DNA of 64,000 nt from Paraburkholderia sp. BL21I4N1 (lineage in GTDB: Bacteria > Pseudomonadota > Gammaproteobacteria > Burkholderiales > Burkholderiaceae). The first letter of the stretch is position 1. Every line of letters starts with the position of its first letter. Below the pieces are notes generated by a model, which was not told the origin of the DNA, made no database searches, and saw only the letters and a program-made list of their open reading frames with translations. Where the stretch lies: assembly GCF_002973525.1 (NCBI RefSeq), contig NZ_PVEN01000006.1:124001-188000 (forward strand). Direction: 5' to 3'. Of the stretch, positions 16,567 to 25,255 are shown one piece after another. Made by a program: the position numbers and the translations under genes.

Positions 16567-18156
16567 TCAATACGCGCTGCTCGACTTGCGCACGAGTTCA
16601 GCAACGCCGGCCTTCATGGCAGCGATAGTCTTGGCGTCGTGAATGCCGTAGCGCTCCGCGATCCGGTCGAAGTTGGTATAGCTCACCCACGTTCTGCCAC
16701 GCTCGTCTTCCCACACCGCGACACGCAACGGCAACTCGCTGGCGATACCCGGTTGCGCCTGCATCAACCGGGTGCCGGCTGCCGGATTGCCGAACACGAT
16801 TACTTCGGTCGGGCGCATGGTGAGTCCCGCCTGCTGCGCGTTCATCTGATGATCGAAGTGCGCGAAGATCTGGCCATTCGCCGCTTTGATGTTCTTTTCG
16901 AGGCGTGCCACGGTTTCCTTCACGCCGAATACGCTTTCATACGTGGACGTTTGCGCGGGATCGTTACCCGAGCCCAGACGCGCGTCATAGGCCGAGGCGA
17001 TGCGTCGCGCGAGATCCGTCAGATCGACGCCCTCCGTATTCGCCAGCAACGTCACGCACACCAGCTCGTCGGGATCGGTGAAGCGGCTCAGGTAAGCGCT
17101 ATAGCCCGGCGCATTGCCCTTGATATCCATGAAGCCCTTATGCCTGGTGAACTGCCAGCCGGCCATGGCCGGGACCACCGTGCCATTGTCGAGCCGGGTC
17201 GGTTTGTAGATGAGGTCACGGTGGGCCGCCTCCTTGATGACCTCGTTGCCGGCCAGGCCAATGTCCCAGGTACTGACATCCTCCGCCGAGGCCCACAGCG
17301 AACCGAATGCAAACGAACTCGACGACGTCGCGGGCGGCGCGTCGGTCAGCTTGCCGTCGACCAGCCGGTAGCCGGCGGCCGGCTCGACGGGATTGATATA
17401 GTGACCGTCGGTGGTGAACATGTGGTGGCGCATTCCGGTCTTCTCGACCGGATCGATAGCGGCATGCGCGGGAAAGTCTTCGATGAACATGGTGTGCGTC
17501 AAATTCAACGGCTTGATCTGACCGTTCCAGATGAAGTCGTGATAGCTCATGCCGCTAGTCGCCTCGATTGCCATGCCCAGCAGCAGAAAATTCGTCGCGC
17601 TTTGCGCCACGGCGGTCCCTGGCTTGAACGTCAGCTTGTCGTCTTTCACCAGATCGAGAAGCTGTTGCGGCTGATATTCGCGGGTCGCGTCATAAGCCGG
17701 CGCTTGTCGATAGTCGGCGAGACCCGTGGCGTGTTGTAGCAATTGCATCACCGTGAGCTTCGACCACGCAGACGGCAGGCCCTTGACATAGTTCGAGATC
17801 GGCGCGTGGAGATCCATCTTCCCGGCTTCGACCAGTTGCATCACCGCGGCTGCCGTATAGCCCTGTGTGATCGGTCCGATATTCCAGAGTGTTCCTTGAG
17901 ACGCCAGCAGTTTCTTCGTGGTGTCGCTTTCACCGTAGCCTGCGACGCGGGGAATATAAGGTGCCTCGACGATAGCCATGGTCATGCCGGAAATGTGCTT
18001 TTCCTGCATGAAATCGGCAATCATCGTGTCGATGCTTTGTCCGTAATATTCCAGACGGGCGTCGCCTCGTGCCGCGTAGATTGAGGGCGATGCGAACGAC
18101 AATGCCATGCCGAGGGACACAACCGCGGCGGCCAGGCTGATGCTGGATGTCTTCAT
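16567..18156 (-). CDS. Beta-lactamase-fold pseudo-hydrolase fused to a DUF302 domain
   Basis: 529 residues with a signal peptide (about 1-29). Residues 35-395 have the class C beta-lactamase/serine hydrolase layout (AVMQLVEAGKMDLHAPISNYV, LTVMQLLQHATGL, NFLLLGMAIEATSGMSYHDFI). All three catalytic motifs are lost: SxxK reads PITQ (95-98), YxN reads QSA (185-187), and the HTG-type box reads IKG (345-347). Residues about 412-505 match a DUF302 domain (GLTMRPTEVIVFGNPAAGTRLMQ...LPLRVAVWED). It is probably a periplasmic binding protein rather than an enzyme. The Tat-exported protein gene follows downstream. The upstream region carries two inverted repeats (18304-18325, 18344-18364) that may be operators. 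Confidence 0.85.
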   Translation of the reverse strand: MKTSSISLAAAVVSLGMALSFASPSIYAARGDARLEYYGQSIDTMIADFMQEKHISGMTMAIVEAPYIPRVAGYGESDTTKKLLASQGTLWNIGPITQGYTAAAVMQLVEAGKMDLHAPISNYVKGLPSAWSKLTVMQLLQHATGLADYRQAPAYDATREYQPQQLLDLVKDDKLTFKPGTAVAQSATNFLLLGMAIEATSGMSYHDFIWNGQIKPLNLTHTMFIEDFPAHAAIDPVEKTGMRHHMFTTDGHYINPVEPAAGYRLVDGKLTDAPPATSSSSFAFGSLWASAEDVSTWDIGLAGNEVIKEAAHRDLIYKPTRLDNGTVVPAMAGWQFTRHKGFMDIKGNAPGYSAYLSRFTDPDELVCVTLLANTEGVDLTDLARRIASAYDARLGSGNDPAQTSTYESVFGVKETVARLEKNIKAANGQIFAHFDHQMNAQQAGLTMRPTEVIVFGNPAAGTRLMQAQPGIASELPLRVAVWEDERGRTWVSYTNFDRIAERYGIHDAKTIAAMKAGVAELVRKSSSAY

Positions 18157-18303
18157 TTGATCTGCTCCGCAAATAGAACGTTTTTATTCGGGGGGATGCG
18201 CTTTTCAGGCGTTGTCGCCGATGCGCGGCGTCCCAACCGGAAGCCGGGTTCATCTGTACCCGGATGTGAGTAGCGTAGATTTGGCGGAGGCTGACGACCA
18301 TCG

Positions 18304-18325
18304 TACCTTCGGCATCCGGAAGGTA
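18304..18325 (-). promoter_or_regulatory. Inverted repeat in spacer of a possible promoter for the DUF302 fusion gene
   Basis: TACCTTC-N8-GAAGGTA with perfect 7-bp arms. On the minus strand it sits between AAGACT (-35-like) and TACGAT (-10-like) separated by 19 bases. Over-long spacers filled by a dyad are typical of MerR-family promoters such as the CueR site at copA, but this dyad is 1 bp shorter than CueR sites and no MerR gene is in the window. Operator function is inference. Confidence 0.35.
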
Positions 18326-18343
18326 GTCTTACCAGTACTCAAG

Positions 18344-18364
18344 GTATCCGTTGGTATTGGATAC
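18344..18364 (-). promoter_or_regulatory. Inverted repeat GTATCC-N9-GGATAC
   Basis: A 6-bp perfect dyad about 190 bases upstream of the DUF302 fusion start and 58 bases beyond the end of the LysR gene. It may be a second operator or upstream activator site. The binding protein is unknown. Confidence 0.3.
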
Positions 18365-18421
18365 GGTGGTTTTTCAATTCGCGCGCGGCGGTTGATTGGG
18401 GGCTACCGCCAACGCGCTTTT

Positions 18422-19294
18422 TCAATCGCTTGCCTTAAAGGCAGGATTGTCCGCGATGATTTTTAGTAGAAAGTCCATGACCGCCCGCACCTGGGGCAAT
18501 CGGCGCAGATCTCGATGCACGGCCATCCAGATATCTCGTGCAAATCGTTCGCCGTCGTAGGCGACTCGCCGCAGAGTCGGGTCCCTCTCTGCCAGGAAGC
18601 ACGGTAGGCCCGCCACGCCGACGCCGGCTCGAGCCGCTGCGACATGACCCGTGATGTCGCCGATTTCGCAGGCAATCGGTCGCCCTGCTGCCACGTTCAT
18701 CAACCAGGTCAGCTGGGGAATATCCACGACTCCGGCATCGTAAGAAATGAACTCCCAGGCAGCCGGATCGTGCAGATGCGGATAGTCCTTGCTGGCGTAA
18801 AGATCGAACGACATGCGCCCAAGCTTTCGTACCACCGTGGTCGCTTCCGTTGGCCGAACCAGCCTGAGGGCGATGTCCGCTTCGCGTCGGCTCAAAGAGA
18901 CTTGCCGGGGTTCGCCCGACAGAGACAGCTGCACACCGGGATTGGCAATCCGGAAGTCCGCCAGATGCTTCACCAGATAACTCGCCACCAGCACAGGCGG
19001 CGCGCTAAGTGAGACCTTGTGCCTCGGCGGGGAAAGGCTGACATCCAGGAATCGTTCGATCGAATAGGCATGGTCTTCCATGCCCTGCGCGAGTTCGAAC
19101 ACCCGCTGGCCGGCATGAGTGAGCTTGCACGATCGGGGGAGACGCTCGACCAGACGGGTCTTCATCTCGTCCTCCAATGCGCTCAGGCGTCGGCTCACCG
19201 TCGCGTGATCGACCTTCAGGCTGCGTGCGGCCCCCGAAAACGTGCCGATGCGGGCGAGCGCGAGGAAATGACGCATGTTTTCCCAATCGAACAT
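18422..19294 (-). CDS. LysR-family transcriptional regulator
   Basis: 290 residues. The N-terminal winged HTH is typical of the family (MRHFLALARIGTFSGAARSLKVDHATVSRRLSALE), followed by the effector-binding domain (HKVSLSAPPVLVASYLVKHL, DIALRLVRPTEATTVVRKLG). The HTH variant with DHATVSRRLSALE belongs to the subgroup that often has no bound small-molecule evidence. It diverges from the HPP-like membrane protein gene at 19451, with a 156-base shared promoter region; LysR regulators usually control the divergent gene, so that is the likely target. Confidence 0.92.
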   Translation of the reverse strand: MFDWENMRHFLALARIGTFSGAARSLKVDHATVSRRLSALEDEMKTRLVERLPRSCKLTHAGQRVFELAQGMEDHAYSIERFLDVSLSPPRHKVSLSAPPVLVASYLVKHLADFRIANPGVQLSLSGEPRQVSLSRREADIALRLVRPTEATTVVRKLGRMSFDLYASKDYPHLHDPAAWEFISYDAGVVDIPQLTWLMNVAAGRPIACEIGDITGHVAAARAGVGVAGLPCFLAERDPTLRRVAYDGERFARDIWMAVHRDLRRLPQVRAVMDFLLKIIADNPAFKASD

Positions 19295-19450
19295 CGGTGC
19301 ATTTTCTCAAGGATGGTGTGCAGTTATGGGGAATATTCGCACAAAGCCAATGCCCCTACCATGGGGACGACTTCAGCCGCCAAGGTCTGCGGCAAGGTCT
19401 ATTCCCCGCCTGACCTGCCGATGGCGCTCCGCACAACATAGGTCTGTTAC

Positions 19451-20425
19451 ATGAGAACTTCCGAATCTCGCCGCATCTTGTCGGCCGTGCTTATCTCGCT
19501 CTGCTTCATGGGCGGGATCGCGGGAGCCGCCTCGGCGGCCGGTATCGCCTTGCTTCTTTTTCCCGAGTCAGCCGCACTGTCCTACGACGTGTTCGTGCGG
19601 CCGCGCGGCACCTGGGCCCGGGCGCCCTGGATGCTCGCGCTCTCTCCAGCCGTCACCGCCGTGCTGGGTGTGCTCGTCACGCGTTATCTGCCGTACTCCG
19701 CCATCTCCATGGCGATCTGCATCGTGGGGGCGATAGTGATGCTCAAGTTAATGCGCTCGCCCATTGCGCCCGCCATCTCGGCCTGCGTTCTAGCGCTCTC
19801 GCTCGGCGAGAAAAGCTGGCTGTATCCGCTGGCGATTCTGCTTGGCACGGGTACGCTTGCCGTCCTGTCCTCGGCATACCGGCGGTTCGTCGACACAGAA
19901 GCCGCGCACGCTGCACCGAGCACGGCCGATCGGGTCAATGACGAAATCGAATCGCTGCCCCGGCAGTTCCGGTGGGCGCCTTTCTACGTAGTGTTTCTGG
20001 GTGCCGCGTACCTGCTTTCGATAGCGACCGGAATGAGAATGGTATTTTTCCCGCCGCTCGTCGTACTTGCCTTCGAAATGTTTGCGCATGCTGACGTATG
20101 TCCCTGGGCCCAGCGGCCTGTGTTGTTGCCGGCGCTATGCACGCTCGCGGCGGCAGTCGGCGTCGCTGCGCTGGCGACGTTTGGTCCAGGCGTGACCTCA
20201 ACCGTTCTGGCCATGCTGTTCGGCATCGTCATGCTGCGCGCGACTCGCGTGCATGCGATCCCCGCACTTGCCATAGGGCTCCTTCCGCAAATCATGCCTC
20301 GTGCCGACTGGCATTTCCCGCTCGCGGTCGGCATGGGCAGCACGCTCCTGACCGTGAGTTTCCTGCTCTTCCAGAAAACCTCGGGAGCCCGGCGTCAGGT
20401 CGCGGCGGTAGGCACGCCCACGTAG
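19451..20425 (+). CDS. HPP-like integral membrane protein with two similar halves
   Basis: 324 residues with about eight to ten hydrophobic segments. Each half ends with a similar block: LMRSPIAPAISACVLALSLGEKSWLYPLAILLG in the first and ATRVHAIPALAIGLLPQIMPRADWHFPLAVGMG in the second. This recalls the HPP-PAGA motif followed by the last helices of HPP-family proteins (some of which transport nitrite), but the His-Pro-Pro itself is not kept. An internal duplication is likely; the family assignment is tentative. The start lacks a strong ribosome site. It is divergent from a LysR gene, the probable regulator. Confidence 0.7.
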   Translation: MRTSESRRILSAVLISLCFMGGIAGAASAAGIALLLFPESAALSYDVFVRPRGTWARAPWMLALSPAVTAVLGVLVTRYLPYSAISMAICIVGAIVMLKLMRSPIAPAISACVLALSLGEKSWLYPLAILLGTGTLAVLSSAYRRFVDTEAAHAAPSTADRVNDEIESLPRQFRWAPFYVVFLGAAYLLSIATGMRMVFFPPLVVLAFEMFAHADVCPWAQRPVLLPALCTLAAAVGVAALATFGPGVTSTVLAMLFGIVMLRATRVHAIPALAIGLLPQIMPRADWHFPLAVGMGSTLLTVSFLLFQKTSGARRQVAAVGTPT

Positions 20426-20457
20426 ACATTCTTTAAATTTCCTCTCGACGACTGACG

Positions 20458-20480
20458 CCTGTCCTCTTCGACGGGACAGG
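20458..20480 (+). terminator. Stem-loop after the HPP-like gene
   Basis: CCTGTCC / GGACAGG with a 9-base loop, starting 33 bases after the stop. There is no T-run. The remaining bases to 20836 (over 300) contain short open frames without ribosome sites or recognisable features, so I see no gene there; the promoter of the DUF4148 gene must lie in this stretch. Confidence 0.4.
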
Positions 20481-20836
20481 GCCGCCTGAACGAAAGTATG
20501 GGGTTGCGGCCACGCACGACCGGCATTGCATGCCTCGTCATGCTGGCCAGCAAGGGTCTACCTCCACGTAGGTATGGGTGACCCCGCCGAAGGATCGTGC
20601 AGCGCTACACGTTCGCAGAATGGCCCGGACAGGCGGCCTCTTCTACGCTTCTTACAGCACGGTCGAACACGAACGCGAACAACCCGAATCGCGGAAGCGA
20701 TGGTCATGCGCTTCGTTCGTATCCGACCGGCTCGACGTTCGTGCATCGCTTGGCCGACAACCCACCAGGGCGGCAAGCGTCGATCTCGTCGGTCTTGCCT
20801 ACATTCATTCGCCACCAGGCGTTCAAAGGAGTTGCC

Positions 20837-21178
20837 ATGAAATCCTTCGCTTCCCTCGTCGTTGCAACGAGCTTTCTCGTCCTCCCGTTGTGCGGATTCG
20901 CCCAGCAAACCAGCGCTCCGCTCACTCGCGCCGAAGTTCGCGCCGATCTGGTTCAGATAGAAAAGGCTGGCTATTCGCCGGCAACCGGTGAAGACCAGGC
21001 GTATCCCAAAGACATCCAGGCGGCCGAAGCTAAATTGAGCGCCGCGGGAGCAACGGTCGCGACAAGCAGCGTAGGCGGTTCGACGAATCGCACCGAATCC
21101 GGGCGGCGTCCAAGCCATGCGATGAACAACCCGTGCGTGGGTCCGAACAGCTACTGCATGCCTTATTTCGGAAGCTGA
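20837..21178 (+). CDS. DUF4148 family secreted protein
   Basis: 113 residues with a strong ribosome site (AAAGGAG). Signal peptide ends near CGFAQQ. The next segment, LTRAEVRADLVQIEKAGYSP, is the DUF4148 signature, common in multiple copies in Burkholderia relatives. The tail (MNNPCVGPNSYCMPYFGS) has two cysteines that could form a disulfide in the periplasm. Function of the family is unknown. It appears monocistronic. Confidence 0.88.
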   Translation: MKSFASLVVATSFLVLPLCGFAQQTSAPLTRAEVRADLVQIEKAGYSPATGEDQAYPKDIQAAEAKLSAAGATVATSSVGGSTNRTESGRRPSHAMNNPCVGPNSYCMPYFGS

Positions 21179-21377
21179 GAAACGACAGCAACCAGACCGG
21201 TTCGCCTGCACCGCCCGACGTCCGGCCAGTCCATGGCGAGCCGCCCCGCCCCTGCAACCAGAGCGCATCGGCGAAATTGTCGAAACGAATGGCTAACATA
21301 TTGAAAATCAATTAAATAAACGCCGCGAACTGTCGATAACAAGTTCAGCCGCTTCCTTCGCAGCGGTTGGACTTAAC

Positions 21378-23447
21378 ATGCAGAGCTCATACAATTTTTG
21401 GCTGGTTGGCATTTCGTTCGTCGTTGCGACATTGGCGGCGTACACGGCGCTCGATCTGACCGGCCGCATTTTCCTGCTGGCGTCAGCGCGCCTGCGGCAC
21501 ACGTGGCGCCTGGGCGGCGCGGCGGCGCTAGGCGTCGGCATCTGGTCGATGCACTTCGTCGCCATGCTCGCGTTTTCGCTGCCGATTCCGCTCGGTTACG
21601 ATCTGGCCACCACCGCGTGCTCGCTCGGGCTCGCGATCGGCGCGTCGTATCTGGCGCTCTATGTGACAACCCTCGAACGACTCACCGCGGGCCGCCTGCT
21701 GGCCGGTGGCGTGCTGATGGGCTGCGGCATCGCGGGCATGCATTACACCGGCATGGCCGCCATGCAGATGTCGCCGGGCATCGACTACCAGCCGGCCTGG
21801 TTCGCGGGCTCGCTCGCGATCGCGGTCGGCGCCGCGACCGCCGCGCTGTGGATGGCGCGCGCGCTCAGCAACGAGAACGCCGGCCACGTGGTGCTCAAGC
21901 GGCTGGGCGCGGCGCTCGTGATGGGCGTCGCGATCAGCGGCATGCACTACGCCGGCATGGCCGCCGCCGAGATTCCGCTGGGCGCGGTGTGCGGCGCGGC
22001 CAACGGCCTGAACGCGCCGTGGCTCACCAGTTCGGTGATTCTGCTCACCTTCGCGATTCTGATCGTCACGCTGATCCTGTCGCGCTTCGATGCGCGCACC
22101 ACTTTCCTGGTCGGCGCGGTGTCGAACCTGAACGGCCAGATCGTGCGGCTCGCCACCATCGACACGCTGACCGGCCTACCGAACCGCAGCACGCTGACCG
22201 ACCGCATCGAGCGCGCGATTCTGAATTCGCGCCGGCAGCGTACGGTGTTCGCGATCCTGTTCATGGATCTCGACGGCTTCAAGACGATCAACGATTCGCT
22301 CGGCCACTCGGCCGGCGACCAGGTACTGACCGCCTTCGCGCAGCGCCTCCTGCAGTGTGTCCGTTCGACCGATACCGTGGCCCGGCTGGGCGGCGACGAA
22401 TTCGTGGTGTTGTCCGAGAACCTGAACTCTCGCGAAGACGCCGGCACGCTGGCCGAAGGCGTGCTCGAACGGATGCGCCACGGCGATTGGGCCGACTCGC
22501 AGCGTCTGCAGGTCATGCCGAGCATCGGCATCGCGCTTTATCCGTACGACGGCGACACGGTCGACGAACTGCTCAAACACGCCGACGCGGCGATGTACGA
22601 AGCCAAGCGCGCGGGCCGCAGCACCTACCGCTTCTTCGAGCAGAGCATGAACGAAGCCGTCACGCGCACGCTGCAAATCCAGAATGCGTTGCACGACGCG
22701 CTCGCCGCCGGCCATTTCTCGCTGCACTTCCAGCCGAAGTTCGACGGCGGCAGCGACGCGCTGGTCGGTGCCGAAGCGCTGATCCGCCTGCACGATCCGC
22801 AACTCGGCGCGCTGGCGCCGCTCGAATTCATTCCGATCGCCGAGCGCTCGGGCCAGATCGTGCAGATCGGCTACTGGGTGGTGCGCGAGGCTTGCCGGCA
22901 GATTCGCCTGTGGGTCGCGCAAGGCCTGCCGTCGATGAAAGTGGCGATCAACCTGTCGCCGCGCCAGTTGATGCAACCGAATCTGGTGGCCAGCATGCTC
23001 GAGATCGTCGAGGCCGAAGGCGTGGCCTGCGATCAGATCATGTTCGAGATCACCGAAACGGTGGCCATGCAGGACGCGCCCAAAACGATCGAAATGATCC
23101 GTGAATTCCAGGCGAGCGGCTTCGAGATCGCGATCGACGATTTCGGCACCGGCTATTCGAGCCTCGCCTATCTGCAGCGCTTTCGCGTCAAGCAGTTGAA
23201 GATCGACCGCTTCTTCACCAACGGGCTCGACGAACACGGCCCGGAAGGCAGTGCGATCGTATCGGCGATCATCGCGCTCGCCCACTCGCTGGAAATGGAC
23301 GTGGTGGCCGAAGGCGTCGAAACCGAATCGCAACTGGACATGCTCAAGGCGATGATGTGCGACGAGATGCAAGGCTTCCTGCTCGGCAAACCGCTCACCG
23401 CCGACGACTTCGGCGATCTGCTCAAGAACCGGATGGTGACGGCATGA
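21378..23447 (+). CDS. MHYT sensor - GGDEF - EAL cyclic-di-GMP protein
   Basis: 689 residues. The N-terminal MHYT domain (about 1-235) has seven predicted transmembrane segments and three motifs, SMHF (57-60), GMHYTGM (120-126) and GMHYAGM (188-194), proposed to bind copper and sense O2, CO or NO. GGDEF (338-342) is intact with RLGGDEF. The EAL domain has EAL (466-468) in AEALIRL, plus DDFGTGYSS, KIDRFF and EGVETESQ, all expected for an active phosphodiesterase. Thus both cyclase and phosphodiesterase residues are present and the net activity cannot be predicted. It is an inner-membrane protein. The next gene (23544), 96 bases downstream, is a membrane sensor without output domain. Confidence 0.93.
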   Translation: MQSSYNFWLVGISFVVATLAAYTALDLTGRIFLLASARLRHTWRLGGAAALGVGIWSMHFVAMLAFSLPIPLGYDLATTACSLGLAIGASYLALYVTTLERLTAGRLLAGGVLMGCGIAGMHYTGMAAMQMSPGIDYQPAWFAGSLAIAVGAATAALWMARALSNENAGHVVLKRLGAALVMGVAISGMHYAGMAAAEIPLGAVCGAANGLNAPWLTSSVILLTFAILIVTLILSRFDARTTFLVGAVSNLNGQIVRLATIDTLTGLPNRSTLTDRIERAILNSRRQRTVFAILFMDLDGFKTINDSLGHSAGDQVLTAFAQRLLQCVRSTDTVARLGGDEFVVLSENLNSREDAGTLAEGVLERMRHGDWADSQRLQVMPSIGIALYPYDGDTVDELLKHADAAMYEAKRAGRSTYRFFEQSMNEAVTRTLQIQNALHDALAAGHFSLHFQPKFDGGSDALVGAEALIRLHDPQLGALAPLEFIPIAERSGQIVQIGYWVVREACRQIRLWVAQGLPSMKVAINLSPRQLMQPNLVASMLEIVEAEGVACDQIMFEITETVAMQDAPKTIEMIREFQASGFEIAIDDFGTGYSSLAYLQRFRVKQLKIDRFFTNGLDEHGPEGSAIVSAIIALAHSLEMDVVAEGVETESQLDMLKAMMCDEMQGFLLGKPLTADDFGDLLKNRMVTA

Positions 23448-23543
23448 GCCTGTCACTCTTCTGAAATACGTTGCGTTGCGGCCAGTCACAAACCATCGTT
23501 CGACGAATGAAGAACAACAAGCAACTCAGGTGCTGGAGATTTC

Positions 23544-24350
23544 ATGAAATTCGATGTAGCGACGTTCACCTCGCTGTGGTTGATCACGTTCCTGTGCTGC
23601 GCGCTCATCACGACCGCCCTGTCACGCATGTTCACGCGGGTCGGCGCATTCCGCTTCTGGGCCATCGGTTTCTATCTGCTCGCCGCGTCGTCGGCGTGCT
23701 TCGCGTTGCATCTCACGTGGCGTAGCGATCTGCTGCTGGTCGCCACCGCGACGCTCGCGCTGCAAAGCCGCCTGCTGATCTGGGCCGGTACGCGCGACCT
23801 GTTCGGCAGCGCCGCGTTCTGGCGCACCGGGCTCGCCATCTCGGCCGTGTTCTGCGTGCTGTACGGCAGCGCGTTGACGTTCAAGGCGCCCATGGTGCTG
23901 CGCGCCTTGCTGCTCACGCTGTTTTTCCTGCCCTGCCGCGCCGCGACGCTGTATGAAGTGTGCCGCCGGCAACGCCCGGAACTCGGGCCGGCACGCCTGA
24001 TCGTGGTGATCGGCAGCGTGATCGCGATGCTCAACGCGATCGTGCCGCTCACGCTCGTGCTGCTCGATCGCGCCAACCTGTCGCTGCTGCTCGGCAATCC
24101 GCAAACCACCTCGGCGCTGTACGCGGTGGTGTTCGCCGGTGACCTGCTGCTGGCGGCTGGCCTGATCGTGCTGGCGTTCAAACTGCTGGTGGTCGAACGG
24201 GACATGCTCGCCACACTCGACCGCGGCGCTATCGACCGCCTCGCGCACGGCCGGTTGTTGCGCGCCGAACGTGAATCGCTCGGCGCCCGCAGCGAGGCGC
24301 TGGGTCATGACGGGTCGACGCAACGGCAGTCGCTGCCGGGAACGATTTAA
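23544..24350 (+). CDS. Seven-TM sensor module; apparent diguanylate cyclase remnant without GGDEF
   Basis: 268 residues, seven hydrophobic segments between about 8 and 210. The sequence ends its membrane part with LVVERDMLATLD, which is exactly the kind of linker that in diguanylate cyclases leads into the GGDEF domain (usually ...LATxDxLTGLxNR). Here it is followed by only about 50 unrelated residues rich in Arg/Ala and a stop. The likely explanation is loss of the GGDEF domain, leaving a stand-alone sensor or remnant. The neighbouring GGDEF-EAL gene supports a c-di-GMP context. The stop overlaps the stop of the convergent DapA-like gene through the palindrome TTAA. Confidence 0.8.
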   Translation: MKFDVATFTSLWLITFLCCALITTALSRMFTRVGAFRFWAIGFYLLAASSACFALHLTWRSDLLLVATATLALQSRLLIWAGTRDLFGSAAFWRTGLAISAVFCVLYGSALTFKAPMVLRALLLTLFFLPCRAATLYEVCRRQRPELGPARLIVVIGSVIAMLNAIVPLTLVLLDRANLSLLLGNPQTTSALYAVVFAGDLLLAAGLIVLAFKLLVVERDMLATLDRGAIDRLAHGRLLRAERESLGARSEALGHDGSTQRQSLPGTI

Positions 24351-25255
24351 ACTGCCAGCTCCGCATCCAGCGCCCTGAGCCGCTCGGCGAGCGCTGCGCC
24401 GGCGCGTGTCATCGGCATGCGCAGTTCGTCGCGGATTAATCCCTGCGCGGCCAGCAGCGCCTTCACCGGTGCGGGATTCGGTTCGACGAACAGCGCCTGG
24501 ATCAGCGGCGCGAGTGCGTGAAACATCCGCCGGCCTTCCGCGAGTCGGCCCGCCGCCAAGGCGTCGTACAACGCGACGAAGCGCTCCGGCCGCACATGTG
24601 CCGACGCCGCGATCGCCCCGCTGCCTCCCAGACACAAGGTGTTGAAGATCTGCATGTCTTCGCCGGTGAGCACCTGCAGGCGGCCGTCGCGAATCAGCGC
24701 GAGCGTGGTGGCGAGCGAACCCGCGCAATCCTTCACCGCCTGGATTTGCGGATGCGCGGCGAGCGTCAGCAAGGTGTCCAGTTCGAGCCGCACGCCGGTG
24801 CGATACGGAATGTCATATAGCACGACCGGCTTTTCGCTCGCATCGGCCAAGGCGGTGAAATGCCCGACGATGCCCGCCTGCGACGGCCGGATGTAATACG
24901 GCGCGGCCATCAACACACCGGCGATAGGCAGCGGATTCAATTGCTCGATGCGTTCGAGCATGCTGGCGGTGTGGTTGCCCGACACGCCGACCAGCACAGG
25001 AAGCGGTTGCGGCTGCGCGGCGGCCTGAACGCGCGCGGCAGCGTACGCCCGCGTCTCGTCGAGAATCGTCGCCAGTACGGCGTCCTGTTCCGCGGCGCCA
25101 AGCGTGGCCGGTTCGCCGGTCGTGCCGAGCGCGCACAACCCGGCAACTCCGGCATCGGCATAACGACGCACCAGCGCGCGCAACGCGACGTGATCGACCG
25201 CGCCCTCGGCAAACGGTGTGATCAGCGGAACCCAGATACCCGAAAAAATAGACAT
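24347..25255 (-). CDS. DapA-family (dihydrodipicolinate synthase/N-acetylneuraminate lyase superfamily) aldolase
   Basis: 302 residues, TIM-barrel class I aldolase. GTTGE (44-48), Tyr147 (LYDIPYRTG) and the Schiff-base Lys175 (AVKDCAG) are all present, so it should be active. It may make 4-hydroxy-tetrahydrodipicolinate (lysine synthesis, pyruvate plus aspartate semialdehyde) or act as another pyruvate aldolase such as a sugar acid lyase; the sequence fits the DapA subfamily well. GAGG lies seven bases before the ATG. The upstream region (25256-25687) is shared with the aspartate carbamoyltransferase gene and contains a 12-bp perfect inverted repeat. Confidence 0.88.
   Translation of the reverse strand: MSIFSGIWVPLITPFAEGAVDHVALRALVRRYADAGVAGLCALGTTGEPATLGAAEQDAVLATILDETRAYAAARVQAAAQPQPLPVLVGVSGNHTASMLERIEQLNPLPIAGVLMAAPYYIRPSQAGIVGHFTALADASEKPVVLYDIPYRTGVRLELDTLLTLAAHPQIQAVKDCAGSLATTLALIRDGRLQVLTGEDMQIFNTLCLGGSGAIAASAHVRPERFVALYDALAAGRLAEGRRMFHALAPLIQALFVEPNPAPVKALLAAQGLIRDELRMPMTRAGAALAERLRALDAELAV

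Noticed and set aside
20526..20840. A 104-codon frame before the DUF4148 gene
   Set aside because: No ribosome site, Arg/Thr/Ser-rich, and it runs into the DUF4148 start in another frame.
21398..23104. A 568-codon frame in another register of the GGDEF-EAL gene
   Set aside because: Arg/Ala/Pro-only composition and no domain; the other frame has intact MHYT, GGDEF and EAL motifs.
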